A stretch of DNA of 64,000 bases from Dehalococcoidia bacterium (GCA_022825265.1 JAJDXE010000013.1:248001-312000), one strand, 5' to 3'; counted from the stretch's first letter, positions 44,687 to 53,766 are shown. Notes: a model not told the origin generated them from the letters alone. Program-made: numbers and translations.

Positions 44687-46702
44687 ATGAGCGAACGCAA
44701 CTATTGGCAGCGAATGAAGCGTCAGCAAATGAGTCGACGTGCTCTCCTGAGGGCATCCGGGCGTGCCGGAGTCGGCGCCGCTGGTTTGGCTCTCGTCGGC
44801 TGTGGCGACGACGATGACGACGGTCAGCCGGCTGCCGCACAGACCGCTCAGCAGCAACAACAGCAGCAGCAGGCGATGCAGCAGCAACAGGCCATGCAGC
44901 AACAGCAGCAACAGGCCATGCAGGAGGAGCAGCAGGAGCAACAGGCAGCTCAGGCCGCCCAGCAAGCCGAGCAGCAGGAAGAACAGCAGGCCGTTGCGCA
45001 GGCTCAGCAGCAACAGCAGGCTGCCGCACCGCTGCGCACCTACGGCGGCACGCTGAAGTTCTCGACTCCCGCCGCGACGCACGACTTTTTCGACCCACAC
45101 CGAGGTGTCTTTGGCCCCAGTCAGTACTGGATGGGGTTCTACATGAACTACCTCATCCGCTGGGCGAACAAAGAGAAGGGAATCATGGAGTCGGATCTCT
45201 CGTCCCTGCCCGAGCAGCCGGACGGTGAGACCTACATCTTCAACATCGATCGTGGCGCTACCTGGTGGGACCAGTATCCGACCGAGGGTGGACGCCTGGT
45301 CACCGCGCAGGATATCGACATCAACTTCGATCGTCAGATTGCTGCGCTCGACGCCGAAGGCAACCCCGACGCCCGATTCCGCGGTCAGGATGCCTTCCGC
45401 AAGACGGCCTCGAAAGAGGCGCCGGACGAGCAGACCTTCATCGCCAAGACTGACGGTCCCGACGCCACCTACCTGGGCGGTACAATCCTGCGACCGTTCT
45501 CGTGGTTTACGTCGCCGGAAGGCATTCAGGAGTTCGGTACCCGCTGGCGCGATGAGACTGCCAACGTCGAGCTCTCCTCGGGCTCCGGGCCGTACATTCC
45601 GCAGACCTACGACCCCGACATCGGCATCTATCTCGAGCGCAATCCCAACTATTGGAAGACCGGCGCCGACGGCCAGCAGTTGCCGTACCCGGATGCAGTG
45701 GACTTCGTCAACCTGACAGACCCAACCGCAGTCGACGCCGCCTATCGCGGCCAGCAAATCGACATTGGTGGCTTCCCGCTGTCGTCCGTGCAGGTCGAAG
45801 AGCTGACCAGCGACTTCCCCGACCACCCCGTCGCGGAAGGCGCATTTGGCTTCACGATCGTCACCGTCATGGGCACGTACGAGCCCGGCTGGGAAGGCTC
45901 GGACGGACTGGGTAACCCATACCTCGACCGACGTTTCGCCTATGCGATGCATGTCGCCGTCGACCGAGACCTGCTCATCGACGCTGTCTACCTGGGAGCC
46001 GCAAAGCCATCAGGCACGCACTACTGCCCCTGGTTCTCCACATATTGGACGATTCCGGACGAAGAGCTTCGTACGTTCCCCGGCTACCGGATCGACCGCG
46101 ATGCCGACATTCAGCTCTGTCGTGAACTGATCGCTGCTTCCGGCTTCGACACTAGCCGCACAGTCACGATCTACATTCCTGACATCTGGGAGCAGACCTA
46201 CCCGGGTATCTCCGAGACGACCCGCAACATGTACAGCGAGGCCGTGGGATTCAACGTCGAGCTCGACCTGCAACCATACACCGTGATGCAGGACCGCTTC
46301 GACAACAAGACCTTCCCCGGCCGAGCGCCTACCTGGACCAACCCCCCTGCCGACCTCGACCCGACAGCGCAGTTCGGGCTGGCGCTCAAGCGCGGCGGTG
46401 CGTCCAACGTGACGCAGTACAACTACCCGCCGGTTGAGGAGATCATCGACGAGATGACCGTCACCCTCGACACCGAGCAGCGGCGCGACATGGCTCGCGA
46501 AGTGCAGCGGATCGGTCTAGGCGTTGACGAGTCGCACGGCCTGGAAGGTATCTTCGGCTGGTTCGGCGTGATGAACGGTGTCGTGCCCACGATCTGGTGG
46601 CCCTACGTCAACCGCGACGAGGACACCTGGCAGTTCGCGCACGACTCGCACAACCACGACGAGACCTGGCTCGATACAACGCACCCGCAGTTCCCGGCCT
46701 AA
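44687..46702 (+). CDS. Solute-binding lipoprotein 6 (SBP family 5), Gln-rich tether
   Basis: A 671-residue paralogue, first gene of the second receptor-permease-permease cassette. The leader MSERNYWQRMKRQQ, SRRALLR and Cys39 are followed by five Asp, then a tether with repeated QQQQAMQ units (about 45-115). The binding domain starts YGGTLKFSTPAATHDFFDPHRGVFGPSQYWMGFYMNYLIRW. ATG 44687 is fixed by alignment and by AGAAGGAG upstream; the frame is open further upstream without support. Two strong hairpins lie between it and the permease gene. Confidence 0.86.
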   Translation: MSERNYWQRMKRQQMSRRALLRASGRAGVGAAGLALVGCGDDDDDGQPAAAQTAQQQQQQQQAMQQQQAMQQQQQQAMQEEQQEQQAAQAAQQAEQQEEQQAVAQAQQQQQAAAPLRTYGGTLKFSTPAATHDFFDPHRGVFGPSQYWMGFYMNYLIRWANKEKGIMESDLSSLPEQPDGETYIFNIDRGATWWDQYPTEGGRLVTAQDIDINFDRQIAALDAEGNPDARFRGQDAFRKTASKEAPDEQTFIAKTDGPDATYLGGTILRPFSWFTSPEGIQEFGTRWRDETANVELSSGSGPYIPQTYDPDIGIYLERNPNYWKTGADGQQLPYPDAVDFVNLTDPTAVDAAYRGQQIDIGGFPLSSVQVEELTSDFPDHPVAEGAFGFTIVTVMGTYEPGWEGSDGLGNPYLDRRFAYAMHVAVDRDLLIDAVYLGAAKPSGTHYCPWFSTYWTIPDEELRTFPGYRIDRDADIQLCRELIAASGFDTSRTVTIYIPDIWEQTYPGISETTRNMYSEAVGFNVELDLQPYTVMQDRFDNKTFPGRAPTWTNPPADLDPTAQFGLALKRGGASNVTQYNYPPVEEIIDEMTVTLDTEQRRDMAREVQRIGLGVDESHGLEGIFGWFGVMNGVVPTIWWPYVNRDEDTWQFAHDSHNHDETWLDTTHPQFPA

Positions 46703-46725
46703 GCCGGGATCGGCTAGGAGCTAAA

Positions 46726-46797
46726 CGAACGCGGGGTTCCGCGCGAAACCAGTGCGGAGCCCCGCATTCGTTGTAGCGCCGCGCTGAGCGGCGCTAC
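46726..46797 (+). terminator. Two consecutive hairpins between receptor 6 and its permease
   Basis: The first hairpin (46726-46770) has a 17-bp stem with wobble pairs. The second (46773-46797) is GTAGCGCCGC-gctga-GCGGCGCTAC, a perfect 10-bp stem ending 11 bp before the permease ATG. Neither has a T-run. They may cut down read-through or protect the receptor mRNA, so that receptor is made in excess of permease. Confidence 0.6.
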
Positions 46798-46808
46798 CGG
46801 AGCAGCCA

Positions 46809-48290
46809 ATGCAGAAGTACCTCATCCGTCGCCTCCTGCTCGTCATTCCGACACTGTGGCTGGTGATTTCGCTGCTCTTCCTTGGAGTCAACCTCCTGCC
46901 GGGTGACTACGTCACCATCAAACTCTCCAACCTCGAAGCCTCCGGCGCCACGACCCAGCCGGCGGACATCATTGGCGACATTGAGATTGAGCGAACGCTG
47001 CATCGCGTGGTCGCGGGCGACAGCGTCGACTCCTTGGCGCTGTTCTATGGCGTAGCGCCCGAAGAGATAGTCGACCTCAACCCGCGGATCGACCTCGACA
47101 GCGAGCTGATTCCGGGATCCAGCATCATCATTATCGATGGCCAACTGCTGTCCGTCATCGCCCGGCAGGAGCGGCTCTCGCTGCCCGAGGACGTTGACCA
47201 GGGGGTCGCGCTATTGATCGAGCGCAATCCAGATGTCGATTTCTCCACGTTCGCAGGAGAGCCCTTTGCTCAGGCTGGTACCACGCTGAAGTTGCGAGAC
47301 AGCACCAACATCAATGAGCTCGCCAACGTCAACCGGGTCACTCCGGAGGACTACCTGAATGTCAACCTGGTCGGCACGCCGTCCAATCCGGATGGCGAAC
47401 TGGCCGCCGACACCCCATTGCTCCCTGGAACCACGATCATCGCGCCGACTCGCGAAATCACCGAGTCATCGGTCAAGCATCGTCTCGGACTCGATAAACC
47501 ACTTGGGATTCAATACGTGGAGTTCATCTGGGACACGATCCGGCTCAAGTTCCGGCCATCGTTCCAGACGAACGAACCGTCCATGGATATCTTCCTGCGC
47601 ACGCTCCCCCGCACGCTTCACCTCAACGTGTACGCCCTGATTGTGGCGATCGTGGTTGCCCTCCCTGTCGGGGTGTTCTCGGCGATGCGCCAGGACCGGC
47701 TGCCTGACTACTTGCTGCGCGGTTTCGCGATCTTCGCCTTGGCGGCGCCCTCGTTCTGGGTTGCCACCATGCTGATCTTCGTTGTTTCTCCCGGTTCACT
47801 CTTCGAGGGCGGCTTATGGTCGATTCCTCTGGCCGAAGAAGAAGCGCGCAGCATCTTCAAGTCTGTGCCAGGATTCTTCGCCCTGTACACGATTCCCGCG
47901 GTGGCGGGAGGCATTGCCGCCGGCGCGGGACTCATGCGCATCACGCGCTCAGAACTGCTTGAAGTGCTGCGTCAGGACTACGTCCGCACCGCCTGGTCGA
48001 AGGGACTACGCGAGCGGCAGGTCATTCGAAGGCATGCATTCCGCAATGCGCTGGTTCCAGTGCTTAGCGTCTTCGGCCTCCAGGTGGCTGCGCTGGTCGG
48101 CGGCAACATCATCCTCGAAGTACTGTTCAACATCCCCGGTGTCGGACTGGCGCTGCTGCAGCGTATCTACCAGGCCGATACGCCGGTCATTGCGACGATG
48201 GTGTTCTTCCTCGCCCTGTTCGTCATCATCGTCAACATCATCATCGATGTCAGCTACGCGCTGATTGATCCGCGCATCCGCTATGCGTAG
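46809..48290 (+). CDS. DppB-type ABC permease with LysM-like insert, second copy
   Basis: A 493-residue paralogue of the permease at 41657. TM1 is at about 10-30. The insert has a clear LysM-like module at 65-109 (HRVVAGDSVDSLALFYGV...IIII) and a degenerate one at about 163-211. It lacks the third module of the first copy, which accounts for the 48-residue length difference. From LGLDKPLGIQY (227 onward) it is a normal DppB: EAA-like loop YVRTAWSKGLRERQVIRRHAFRNAL and the C-terminal helices. GGAG about 6 nt before the ATG. Confidence 0.85.
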   Translation: MQKYLIRRLLLVIPTLWLVISLLFLGVNLLPGDYVTIKLSNLEASGATTQPADIIGDIEIERTLHRVVAGDSVDSLALFYGVAPEEIVDLNPRIDLDSELIPGSSIIIIDGQLLSVIARQERLSLPEDVDQGVALLIERNPDVDFSTFAGEPFAQAGTTLKLRDSTNINELANVNRVTPEDYLNVNLVGTPSNPDGELAADTPLLPGTTIIAPTREITESSVKHRLGLDKPLGIQYVEFIWDTIRLKFRPSFQTNEPSMDIFLRTLPRTLHLNVYALIVAIVVALPVGVFSAMRQDRLPDYLLRGFAIFALAAPSFWVATMLIFVVSPGSLFEGGLWSIPLAEEEARSIFKSVPGFFALYTIPAVAGGIAAGAGLMRITRSELLEVLRQDYVRTAWSKGLRERQVIRRHAFRNALVPVLSVFGLQVAALVGGNIILEVLFNIPGVGLALLQRIYQADTPVIATMVFFLALFVIIVNIIIDVSYALIDPRIRYA

Positions 48291-48308
48291 CTCGGCTGGG
48301 ACTTCATC

Positions 48309-49541
48309 ATGAGTGAGCCTGGGGCCGACACTGGAACCATCGAGGAATTCGCGGCGTCGCAGGGTCTGAGGGTCGACGACTCCGGCAAACTTCGCAACGG
48401 TCTCCGTTGGTTCGCCACCTTCATGGCCCAAAAGCGGCTGGGCGCGGCTGGGGTGTTGTTGGTCTTCGTCTGGAGCGTCATTGCCGTCGGAACTGTCGGC
48501 GACGGGGGTGGCTGGATGGGCATCGGCCGCTACGACTCTCGGGATGTCTTCGAGATCGCTTCGGCCACCTATGCCGACGACAAGCTCGCCAACGTGCTGG
48601 ACGGAATGGACGAAGACACTTCTGATGCGGAACTGCGAGAGCTAGTTTCGGACCCTGAGATATACGGACCCGCTGCAATCGATCAGGGCGTCGCCCAAGA
48701 GATGATCGACTATGCGTTACGGCACATCGAAGAAGGAACTTTGCTCGCGACGTTGGTGGATGAAGAGCAGATTGAGATTCGTGATGGAACAATTCACGAC
48801 GTTGACGCCCTGCTGGCCACCGGCACCGACAACCCGCTGACCGCTGCTTCACTGCAGGGACCGTCAGGCAAACACTGGCTTGGCACCGATCGCGCGGGTC
48901 ACGACCTCTTCTCCAGGGTGACCGAGGGCGCGAGATTGTCGCTGTACATCGGGTTCTTTGCGACACTGATCGGCGTCGGCGCCGGCACTGTGATCGGATT
49001 GGTCGCCGGTTCTCTGGGCGGCACGGTCGACTTGACGGTCAACCGCATCATGGACGCCATTCAGTCATATCCCCCAATCGTCTTTTTGTTGCTGATCGCA
49101 TCGTTGACTGACCCCTCAGCGCTGTGGGTCACGCTCGCGCTATCTGTACTCGGAATCGCACCCACTAATCGAATTGTGCGCGGTAGCGTCATTCAGATTC
49201 GTGAGATGCCATATGTCGAGGCCGCTCGAACGATCGGCGCGTCTTCAATCCGAATCATGGTCTTCCACATCCTGCCCAATCTCTTCGCGCCCCTGATCGT
49301 CATTTTCTCGATCACCATCGGTGCGTTCATCCTCGCCGAGGCTGCGCTCAGCTTCCTTGGCCTGGGCACGCTCGACGTTTCCTGGGGAAAGATGATCGCA
49401 GACGGCCGACAATTCATTGTCTATTCCCCCTGGACCTCGCTCTGGGCTGGGCTGGCGCTGTCCTCGCTCGTCTTTGGCTTCAACGTCCTCGGAGACGCCC
49501 TCCGCGACGTCCTCGATCCTCGACTCCGAGGCAGCCGCTAG
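48309..49541 (+). CDS. DppC-type ABC permease with enlarged outer loop, second copy
   Basis: A 410-residue partner of the preceding permease, 18 bp downstream. It shows the same design as the copy at 43306: TM1, then about 120 acidic residues (including WMGIGRYDSRDVFEIASATYADDKLANVLDG), then LQGPSGKHWLGTDRAGHDLFSR and normal remaining helices with the EAARTIGASSIRIMVFHILPN loop. It ends the transporter locus; no ATPase gene follows on this side either. Confidence 0.87.
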   Translation: MSEPGADTGTIEEFAASQGLRVDDSGKLRNGLRWFATFMAQKRLGAAGVLLVFVWSVIAVGTVGDGGGWMGIGRYDSRDVFEIASATYADDKLANVLDGMDEDTSDAELRELVSDPEIYGPAAIDQGVAQEMIDYALRHIEEGTLLATLVDEEQIEIRDGTIHDVDALLATGTDNPLTAASLQGPSGKHWLGTDRAGHDLFSRVTEGARLSLYIGFFATLIGVGAGTVIGLVAGSLGGTVDLTVNRIMDAIQSYPPIVFLLLIASLTDPSALWVTLALSVLGIAPTNRIVRGSVIQIREMPYVEAARTIGASSIRIMVFHILPNLFAPLIVIFSITIGAFILAEAALSFLGLGTLDVSWGKMIADGRQFIVYSPWTSLWAGLALSSLVFGFNVLGDALRDVLDPRLRGSR

Positions 49542-49695
49542 CTGAACTCACCGCGCAACTGCGAGCCAGCCGAGAGCGTCGTGGAGCTCAGCCAGACTTC
49601 TGGGCGAGCGCGTGACGCTTGCCCCTGATCATCCTGCGGTGAGGCCATTCGCTACCTTCTGCTTCAACACTGGGCAAGTTGAATGGAGGCTGAAC

Positions 49696-50571
49696 ATGGC
49701 TGATCTTTCCGGCAAGGTTGCGATGATTACAGGTGCGGGAAGTGGCATTGGACAGGGAACGGCAGTCAGACTCGCCCGAGATGGTGCGGACATCTGCATC
49801 GCGGAGATCGACCTCGATGCGGCAGAGGAAACCGCCTCGATGGTCCAAGAGTTCGGCCGTTCGGCTCACATCGTGCAATGCAACGTCGCCTCGAAAGATC
49901 AAGTCCAGGATGCGGCCCACACCTGTGTGAGTAAACTGGGTGGTCTCGATATCGCAGTCGCCAACGCTGGGATCGGTCGCGGCGGCTCGGTCCTCAACCT
50001 GGAACTCAAGGACTGGCAAGATCAGGTCGACATCAACCTGACCGGAGTCTTCCTCACCGTTCAGGCAGCGGCTCAGCGGATGGTTGCTGCGGGCAATGGC
50101 GGGCGAATCGTCTGCATTTCCTCGCTTGCCGCGCTCAACACCAGCGAATGGATGTGGGGCTATTCCGCTACCAAGGCGGGGGTCGCGATGATGGTCCGAG
50201 GTTGGGCGAGCGAGCTCGGACGGCACGGGATCAACATCAACGCGATCGGGCCGGGCGTCATCGACACACCCCTGGCTCACGGTCTGGCCGGCGACGAAGG
50301 CGGACCGATCCGCACCGCCCTTGAAGCAGCGACCCCGCTCGGACGCACGGGCGTGCCGTCGGATATCGCCGGCTTGATCTCCTTCCTGGTCGGACCCGAT
50401 GCCGACTTCATGACGGGCAGTTATCTCGTCATGGACGGCGGCATTCGCGACGCCCGCGGCGGCGGTCTGTTGGAAGACCCGGAAACCCCACTCGGCCAAG
50501 AGCGTGCTCGGCACATGCAGGCCAGCGAGGAGCGCAACGCTCGGCTGCAACCGCTAATCGATCAGCGCTAG
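49696..50571 (+). CDS. Short-chain dehydrogenase/reductase
   Basis: A 291-residue classical SDR with Rossmann motif TGAGSGIGQG, NAGIGRG, catalytic Ser in ICISSLAAL and Tyr-x3-Lys in YSATK. The proline-glycine GPGVIDTPLAHG loop and DGGIR C-terminus are typical. ATG 49696 has GGAGG 6 nt upstream; a longer frame upstream has no support. The gene 10 nt downstream is another dehydrogenase, so both may act on one catabolic route. The last 25 residues extend beyond the usual SDR end. Confidence 0.88.
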   Translation: MADLSGKVAMITGAGSGIGQGTAVRLARDGADICIAEIDLDAAEETASMVQEFGRSAHIVQCNVASKDQVQDAAHTCVSKLGGLDIAVANAGIGRGGSVLNLELKDWQDQVDINLTGVFLTVQAAAQRMVAAGNGGRIVCISSLAALNTSEWMWGYSATKAGVAMMVRGWASELGRHGININAIGPGVIDTPLAHGLAGDEGGPIRTALEAATPLGRTGVPSDIAGLISFLVGPDADFMTGSYLVMDGGIRDARGGGLLEDPETPLGQERARHMQASEERNARLQPLIDQR

Positions 50572-50581
50572 GGAGACGATG

Positions 50582-51673
50582 ATGTCCGACATTCCCGACT
50601 TCGCACGCGCCATGGTCCTGACCGGCGTCCGTGAACTGGAGATGCAGTCGTTTCCGATGCCGGAGTTCGGACCAGATGATGGCCTGCTACGCATGGAAGC
50701 CTGCGGTATCTGCGGCTCCGACTACGAGCAGTTCAACGGACACTTCTCGGCCCGCTTTCCCGTGATTCCCGGACACGAGCCGGTTGGGCGTATTGCCGTG
50801 CTCGGTGATCGAGCCCGGGAGCGATGGGGCGTGGAAGTCGGCGACCTGGTCTCGGTCGAGCCGGGCGTGCGCTGCGGCCGATGTCAGCAATGTCTCGAGG
50901 GACGCCAGTGCAGCGATGGCGCAGGCATTGGCTACACGATGACCGATCGTGCCCCAGCACTGTGGGGCGGCTACGCCGAGTATCTGTATCTGCATCGCTC
51001 GACGGTGATGCACAAGATGCCGAACGACATGCCGCCACGCCTGGCGGCGCTGTACAACCCGCTGGGCGCCGGATTCGCCTGGGCGGTCAACGCGACTGAT
51101 CTGCAGGTTGGCCAGACTGTCGTCGTTCTGGGATCTGGTCAGCGCGGTATCTGCTCGATTATCGCCGCCCGGGCCGCAGGCGCCGGCACCATCATCGCCA
51201 CCGGCCTCGCTCGAGACGAGCACAAGCTGGCTCTGGCCAGAGAGTTCGGCGCCGACATCACCCTCGTCGCCGACTCTGACCCGGTGGTCGAGCGAGTGCT
51301 TGAGGCCACCGATGGACGCGGGGCAGACGCCGTCATCGATGTCACGCCATACGCGACCGATCCGGTTTCCGATGCGATGAAGATGGCCCGCCGCGGCGGA
51401 ACGGTCGTGCTCGCCGGACTCAAAGGCGGACGCCGAGTGCCGGAGTTCAACTCCGACGATATTGTCATGCGTCATCTCAATGTGAGAGGGGTGCTGGGCG
51501 TTGATCACGAATCGTTCATCCAGGCGATTGAGACGATCCGTTCGGGACGCTTCCCGCTGGAGCGTCTGCACACTCATGCCTTCCCGCTGGAGGACGCCGC
51601 CACTGCGGTCGACACACTTGCTGGAGAGACCGGAGAACCGGCCGTCAACGTGACGATTGAACCCTGGCTCTAA
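50582..51673 (+). CDS. Zinc-dependent alcohol dehydrogenase (MDR family)
   Basis: A 363-residue medium-chain dehydrogenase. Catalytic zinc ligands lie in ACGICGSDYEQF and GHEPVGRI; the four structural-zinc cysteines lie in the CGRCQQCLEGRQC stretch and its surroundings; VVLGSGQRGICSIIAA is the nucleotide motif. Two ATGs (50579 and 50582) are possible; the second is better spaced from GGGAG. It is co-transcribed with the preceding SDR. The alcohol or polyol substrate is unknown. Confidence 0.86.
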   Translation: MSDIPDFARAMVLTGVRELEMQSFPMPEFGPDDGLLRMEACGICGSDYEQFNGHFSARFPVIPGHEPVGRIAVLGDRARERWGVEVGDLVSVEPGVRCGRCQQCLEGRQCSDGAGIGYTMTDRAPALWGGYAEYLYLHRSTVMHKMPNDMPPRLAALYNPLGAGFAWAVNATDLQVGQTVVVLGSGQRGICSIIAARAAGAGTIIATGLARDEHKLALAREFGADITLVADSDPVVERVLEATDGRGADAVIDVTPYATDPVSDAMKMARRGGTVVLAGLKGGRRVPEFNSDDIVMRHLNVRGVLGVDHESFIQAIETIRSGRFPLERLHTHAFPLEDAATAVDTLAGETGEPAVNVTIEPWL

Positions 51674-51794
51674 GTCAGCAGGTACGCACTGCGAGATATA
51701 GGCGGCGCTGGAGGTCGGTTAGGATTGCTCTATGCGACCCACCGCCGAGTGCGGTGCTGTGCGTGGATGTAACCACTACTCGAAAGGGACAGTG

Positions 51795-52445
51795 ATGCCC
51801 GACCTCTCGATCAGCGACCAGATCGTCCTACTCGGACTCGGCGAGGACGGGGTGCTCGACCGGCCCTACGATGGGCGGCTCGATTACGCCATTGCAGGAG
51901 CATCACTGCTGGACCTGTCGTTCCAGAACCGGATCGACACGGACCCGAATCGCCTGTTCATCATTACTGCTGACCCGACCGGCAATCCGCTGCTCGACAG
52001 CGTGCTGCACCAGATCAACTCAGGTCCGCCGAACCAGCCGATCTCGTACTGGATATCCGAAATCGCCAGGTATTCGTTGGTGCTTCGTCAGCAGATCATT
52101 GAAGACCTGACTGATCGCCACATCATCCAGCGCGAAGCCGGACGCCGACTGATCGTGCTCAAGTCGGAGAAGTTCCCGCCGGTTGACCCGCAAGTCGTCC
52201 GCGACGTGCAGCGCAAGCTGATCGACACGCTGTTGTCCGACGAGATTCCCGACCCTGAGACCGTCGCGCTGATTGGTCTGGCTCGGGCCAGCCGACTGCT
52301 GGAGTTGTTGCTGCCGCGTGAGTACCTCGATCGTGTCGAAGCTCGCATCGAACAGCTCGCCCGCATGGATCTGATCGGGATGAGCGTCAACCGCACACTG
52401 GACGAGATTCAGGCTGCGGTGGCGTTGGCAGTCCCGGGCCTCTAA
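51795..52445 (+). CDS. GOLPH3/VPS74-like (GPP34) protein
   Basis: A 216-residue all-helical protein that matches the GPP34 family: SISDQIVLLGLGEDGVL, LDYAIAGASLLDLSFQNRI, DPTGNPLLDSVL, and a C-terminal LLPREYLDRVEARIE. In eukaryotes GOLPH3 binds phosphoinositide at the Golgi; bacterial members, mostly reported from Actinobacteria, have no settled role. ATG 51795 has AAAGGGA upstream. Its position between dehydrogenases and an acyl-CoA dehydrogenase is unexpected. Confidence 0.8.
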   Translation: MPDLSISDQIVLLGLGEDGVLDRPYDGRLDYAIAGASLLDLSFQNRIDTDPNRLFIITADPTGNPLLDSVLHQINSGPPNQPISYWISEIARYSLVLRQQIIEDLTDRHIIQREAGRRLIVLKSEKFPPVDPQVVRDVQRKLIDTLLSDEIPDPETVALIGLARASRLLELLLPREYLDRVEARIEQLARMDLIGMSVNRTLDEIQAAVALAVPGL

Positions 52446-52479
52446 GTCAACGGGGACTAGGGCGGGACAGGACGCTGCG

Positions 52480-53688
52480 ATGGACTGGAACGATACACCG
52501 GAACAGGCTGCCTTCCGGAGTCAGGTCTCAACCCTGATCGCAAACCGGCTGCCGGCGCGATACCGCGAGCTGGCTGCTCGAGGCGCGATGCCCGAGCGGG
52601 CCTGGGAGAACGACCGCAAGTCCAGCGACCCGGTTGAGTACACGGCCGCCATCGACTGGCATGCCGCACTCGCCGAGCATCATTGGGTCGCGCCGCACTG
52701 GCCGTCGGAATACGGCGGTGGCGGTCTCACTCCGATGGAGCAGTTCATCTTCAATCAGGAGGTTGCGGAGGCCGGCGCGCCGGCCGTTGGCGGCTCCGGT
52801 GTCCACATGCTTGGTCCGACGCTGATCGTCCACGGCTCAGACGAGCAGAAGGAGAAGTACCTCCCGCCGATCCTCGACGGCGACGTCACCTGGGCGCAGG
52901 GCTATAGCGAGCCCGGCTCCGGATCCGACCTCGCCTCGTTGACCACTCGCGCTGTTCGGGACGGTGATGACTTCATCATCAATGGTCAGAAGATCTGGAC
53001 TTCTGCGGCGCACACCGCCGACGCCATGTTCGCGCTCGTCCGCACCGATCCCGACGCGCCCAAGCATCGCGGCATTTCCTTTGTGATGATCGACGACATC
53101 AAGACGCCCGGAATCACCGTGCGTCCACTGATCAACATCAACGGCGACCACTACTTCAACGAGGTCTTCTTCGAGGATGTCCGCATTCCCGCCAACAACC
53201 TCGTCGGCGAGCTCAATCGCGGTTGGTACGTCGGTATGACCCTGCTCGATTTCGAGCGGTCGAACATCGGCGGCGCCGTCGCGGCTCGTCGCCAGCTTCA
53301 ACAGTTGATTACGCATATCCAGAACAACGACCAGGGAGCGCAGGAGCGGGTGACGCCTGAGCTGCGGCAGGAGATTGTCGACCGCTACGTCGAGACTGAG
53401 ACGCTCTATCAGTTCAGCTTCCGCATCATCTCGATGCAGTCGGCGGGTCTGGTGCCGAACTACGAGGCTTCGACGGCGAAGCTGTTCGCCTCTGAGCTGA
53501 GTCAGCGGCTCGCGCTGACCGCGATCAAGGTCTTCGGGCTGCACGCGCAGCACTGGAGCGACTCCCCGCCGGCCAGCACGTTCACCCGCAACTACGTCGG
53601 CATGGTCCCCGCGACGATTCGCGGCGGCACCTCGGAAGTCCAGCGCAACGTGATTGCGACTCGGGGTCTGGGATTGCCACGGGCGTAG
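52480..53688 (+). CDS. Acyl-CoA dehydrogenase
   Basis: A 402-residue FAD-dependent acyl-CoA dehydrogenase. The N-terminal helical domain is followed by WAQGYSEPGSGSDLASLTTRAVRDGDDFIINGQKIWTS (flavin/substrate segment), and the C-terminal helical domain has FERSNIGG and ATIRGGTSEVQRNVIATRGLGLPR. It lies 35 bp after the GOLPH3-like gene and 78 bp before a CoA-transferase, so the cluster probably activates and oxidises an acyl substrate. Closest in style to short or branched-chain and bile-acid-type dehydrogenases, by impression only. Confidence 0.9.
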   Translation: MDWNDTPEQAAFRSQVSTLIANRLPARYRELAARGAMPERAWENDRKSSDPVEYTAAIDWHAALAEHHWVAPHWPSEYGGGGLTPMEQFIFNQEVAEAGAPAVGGSGVHMLGPTLIVHGSDEQKEKYLPPILDGDVTWAQGYSEPGSGSDLASLTTRAVRDGDDFIINGQKIWTSAAHTADAMFALVRTDPDAPKHRGISFVMIDDIKTPGITVRPLININGDHYFNEVFFEDVRIPANNLVGELNRGWYVGMTLLDFERSNIGGAVAARRQLQQLITHIQNNDQGAQERVTPELRQEIVDRYVETETLYQFSFRIISMQSAGLVPNYEASTAKLFASELSQRLALTAIKVFGLHAQHWSDSPPASTFTRNYVGMVPATIRGGTSEVQRNVIATRGLGLPRA

Positions 53689-53766
53689 CTCGCCCAGCCG
53701 CTGTCCTCGGGATTTCTTACACCTGCACATATCATCCTCTGAGATGCGACAGTGCAGGATTTCTCC

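Noticed and set aside
33250..45030. Triplet-rich runs considered as CRISPR or tandem-repeat noise
   Set aside because: They are in-frame Gln codons inside well supported receptor genes.
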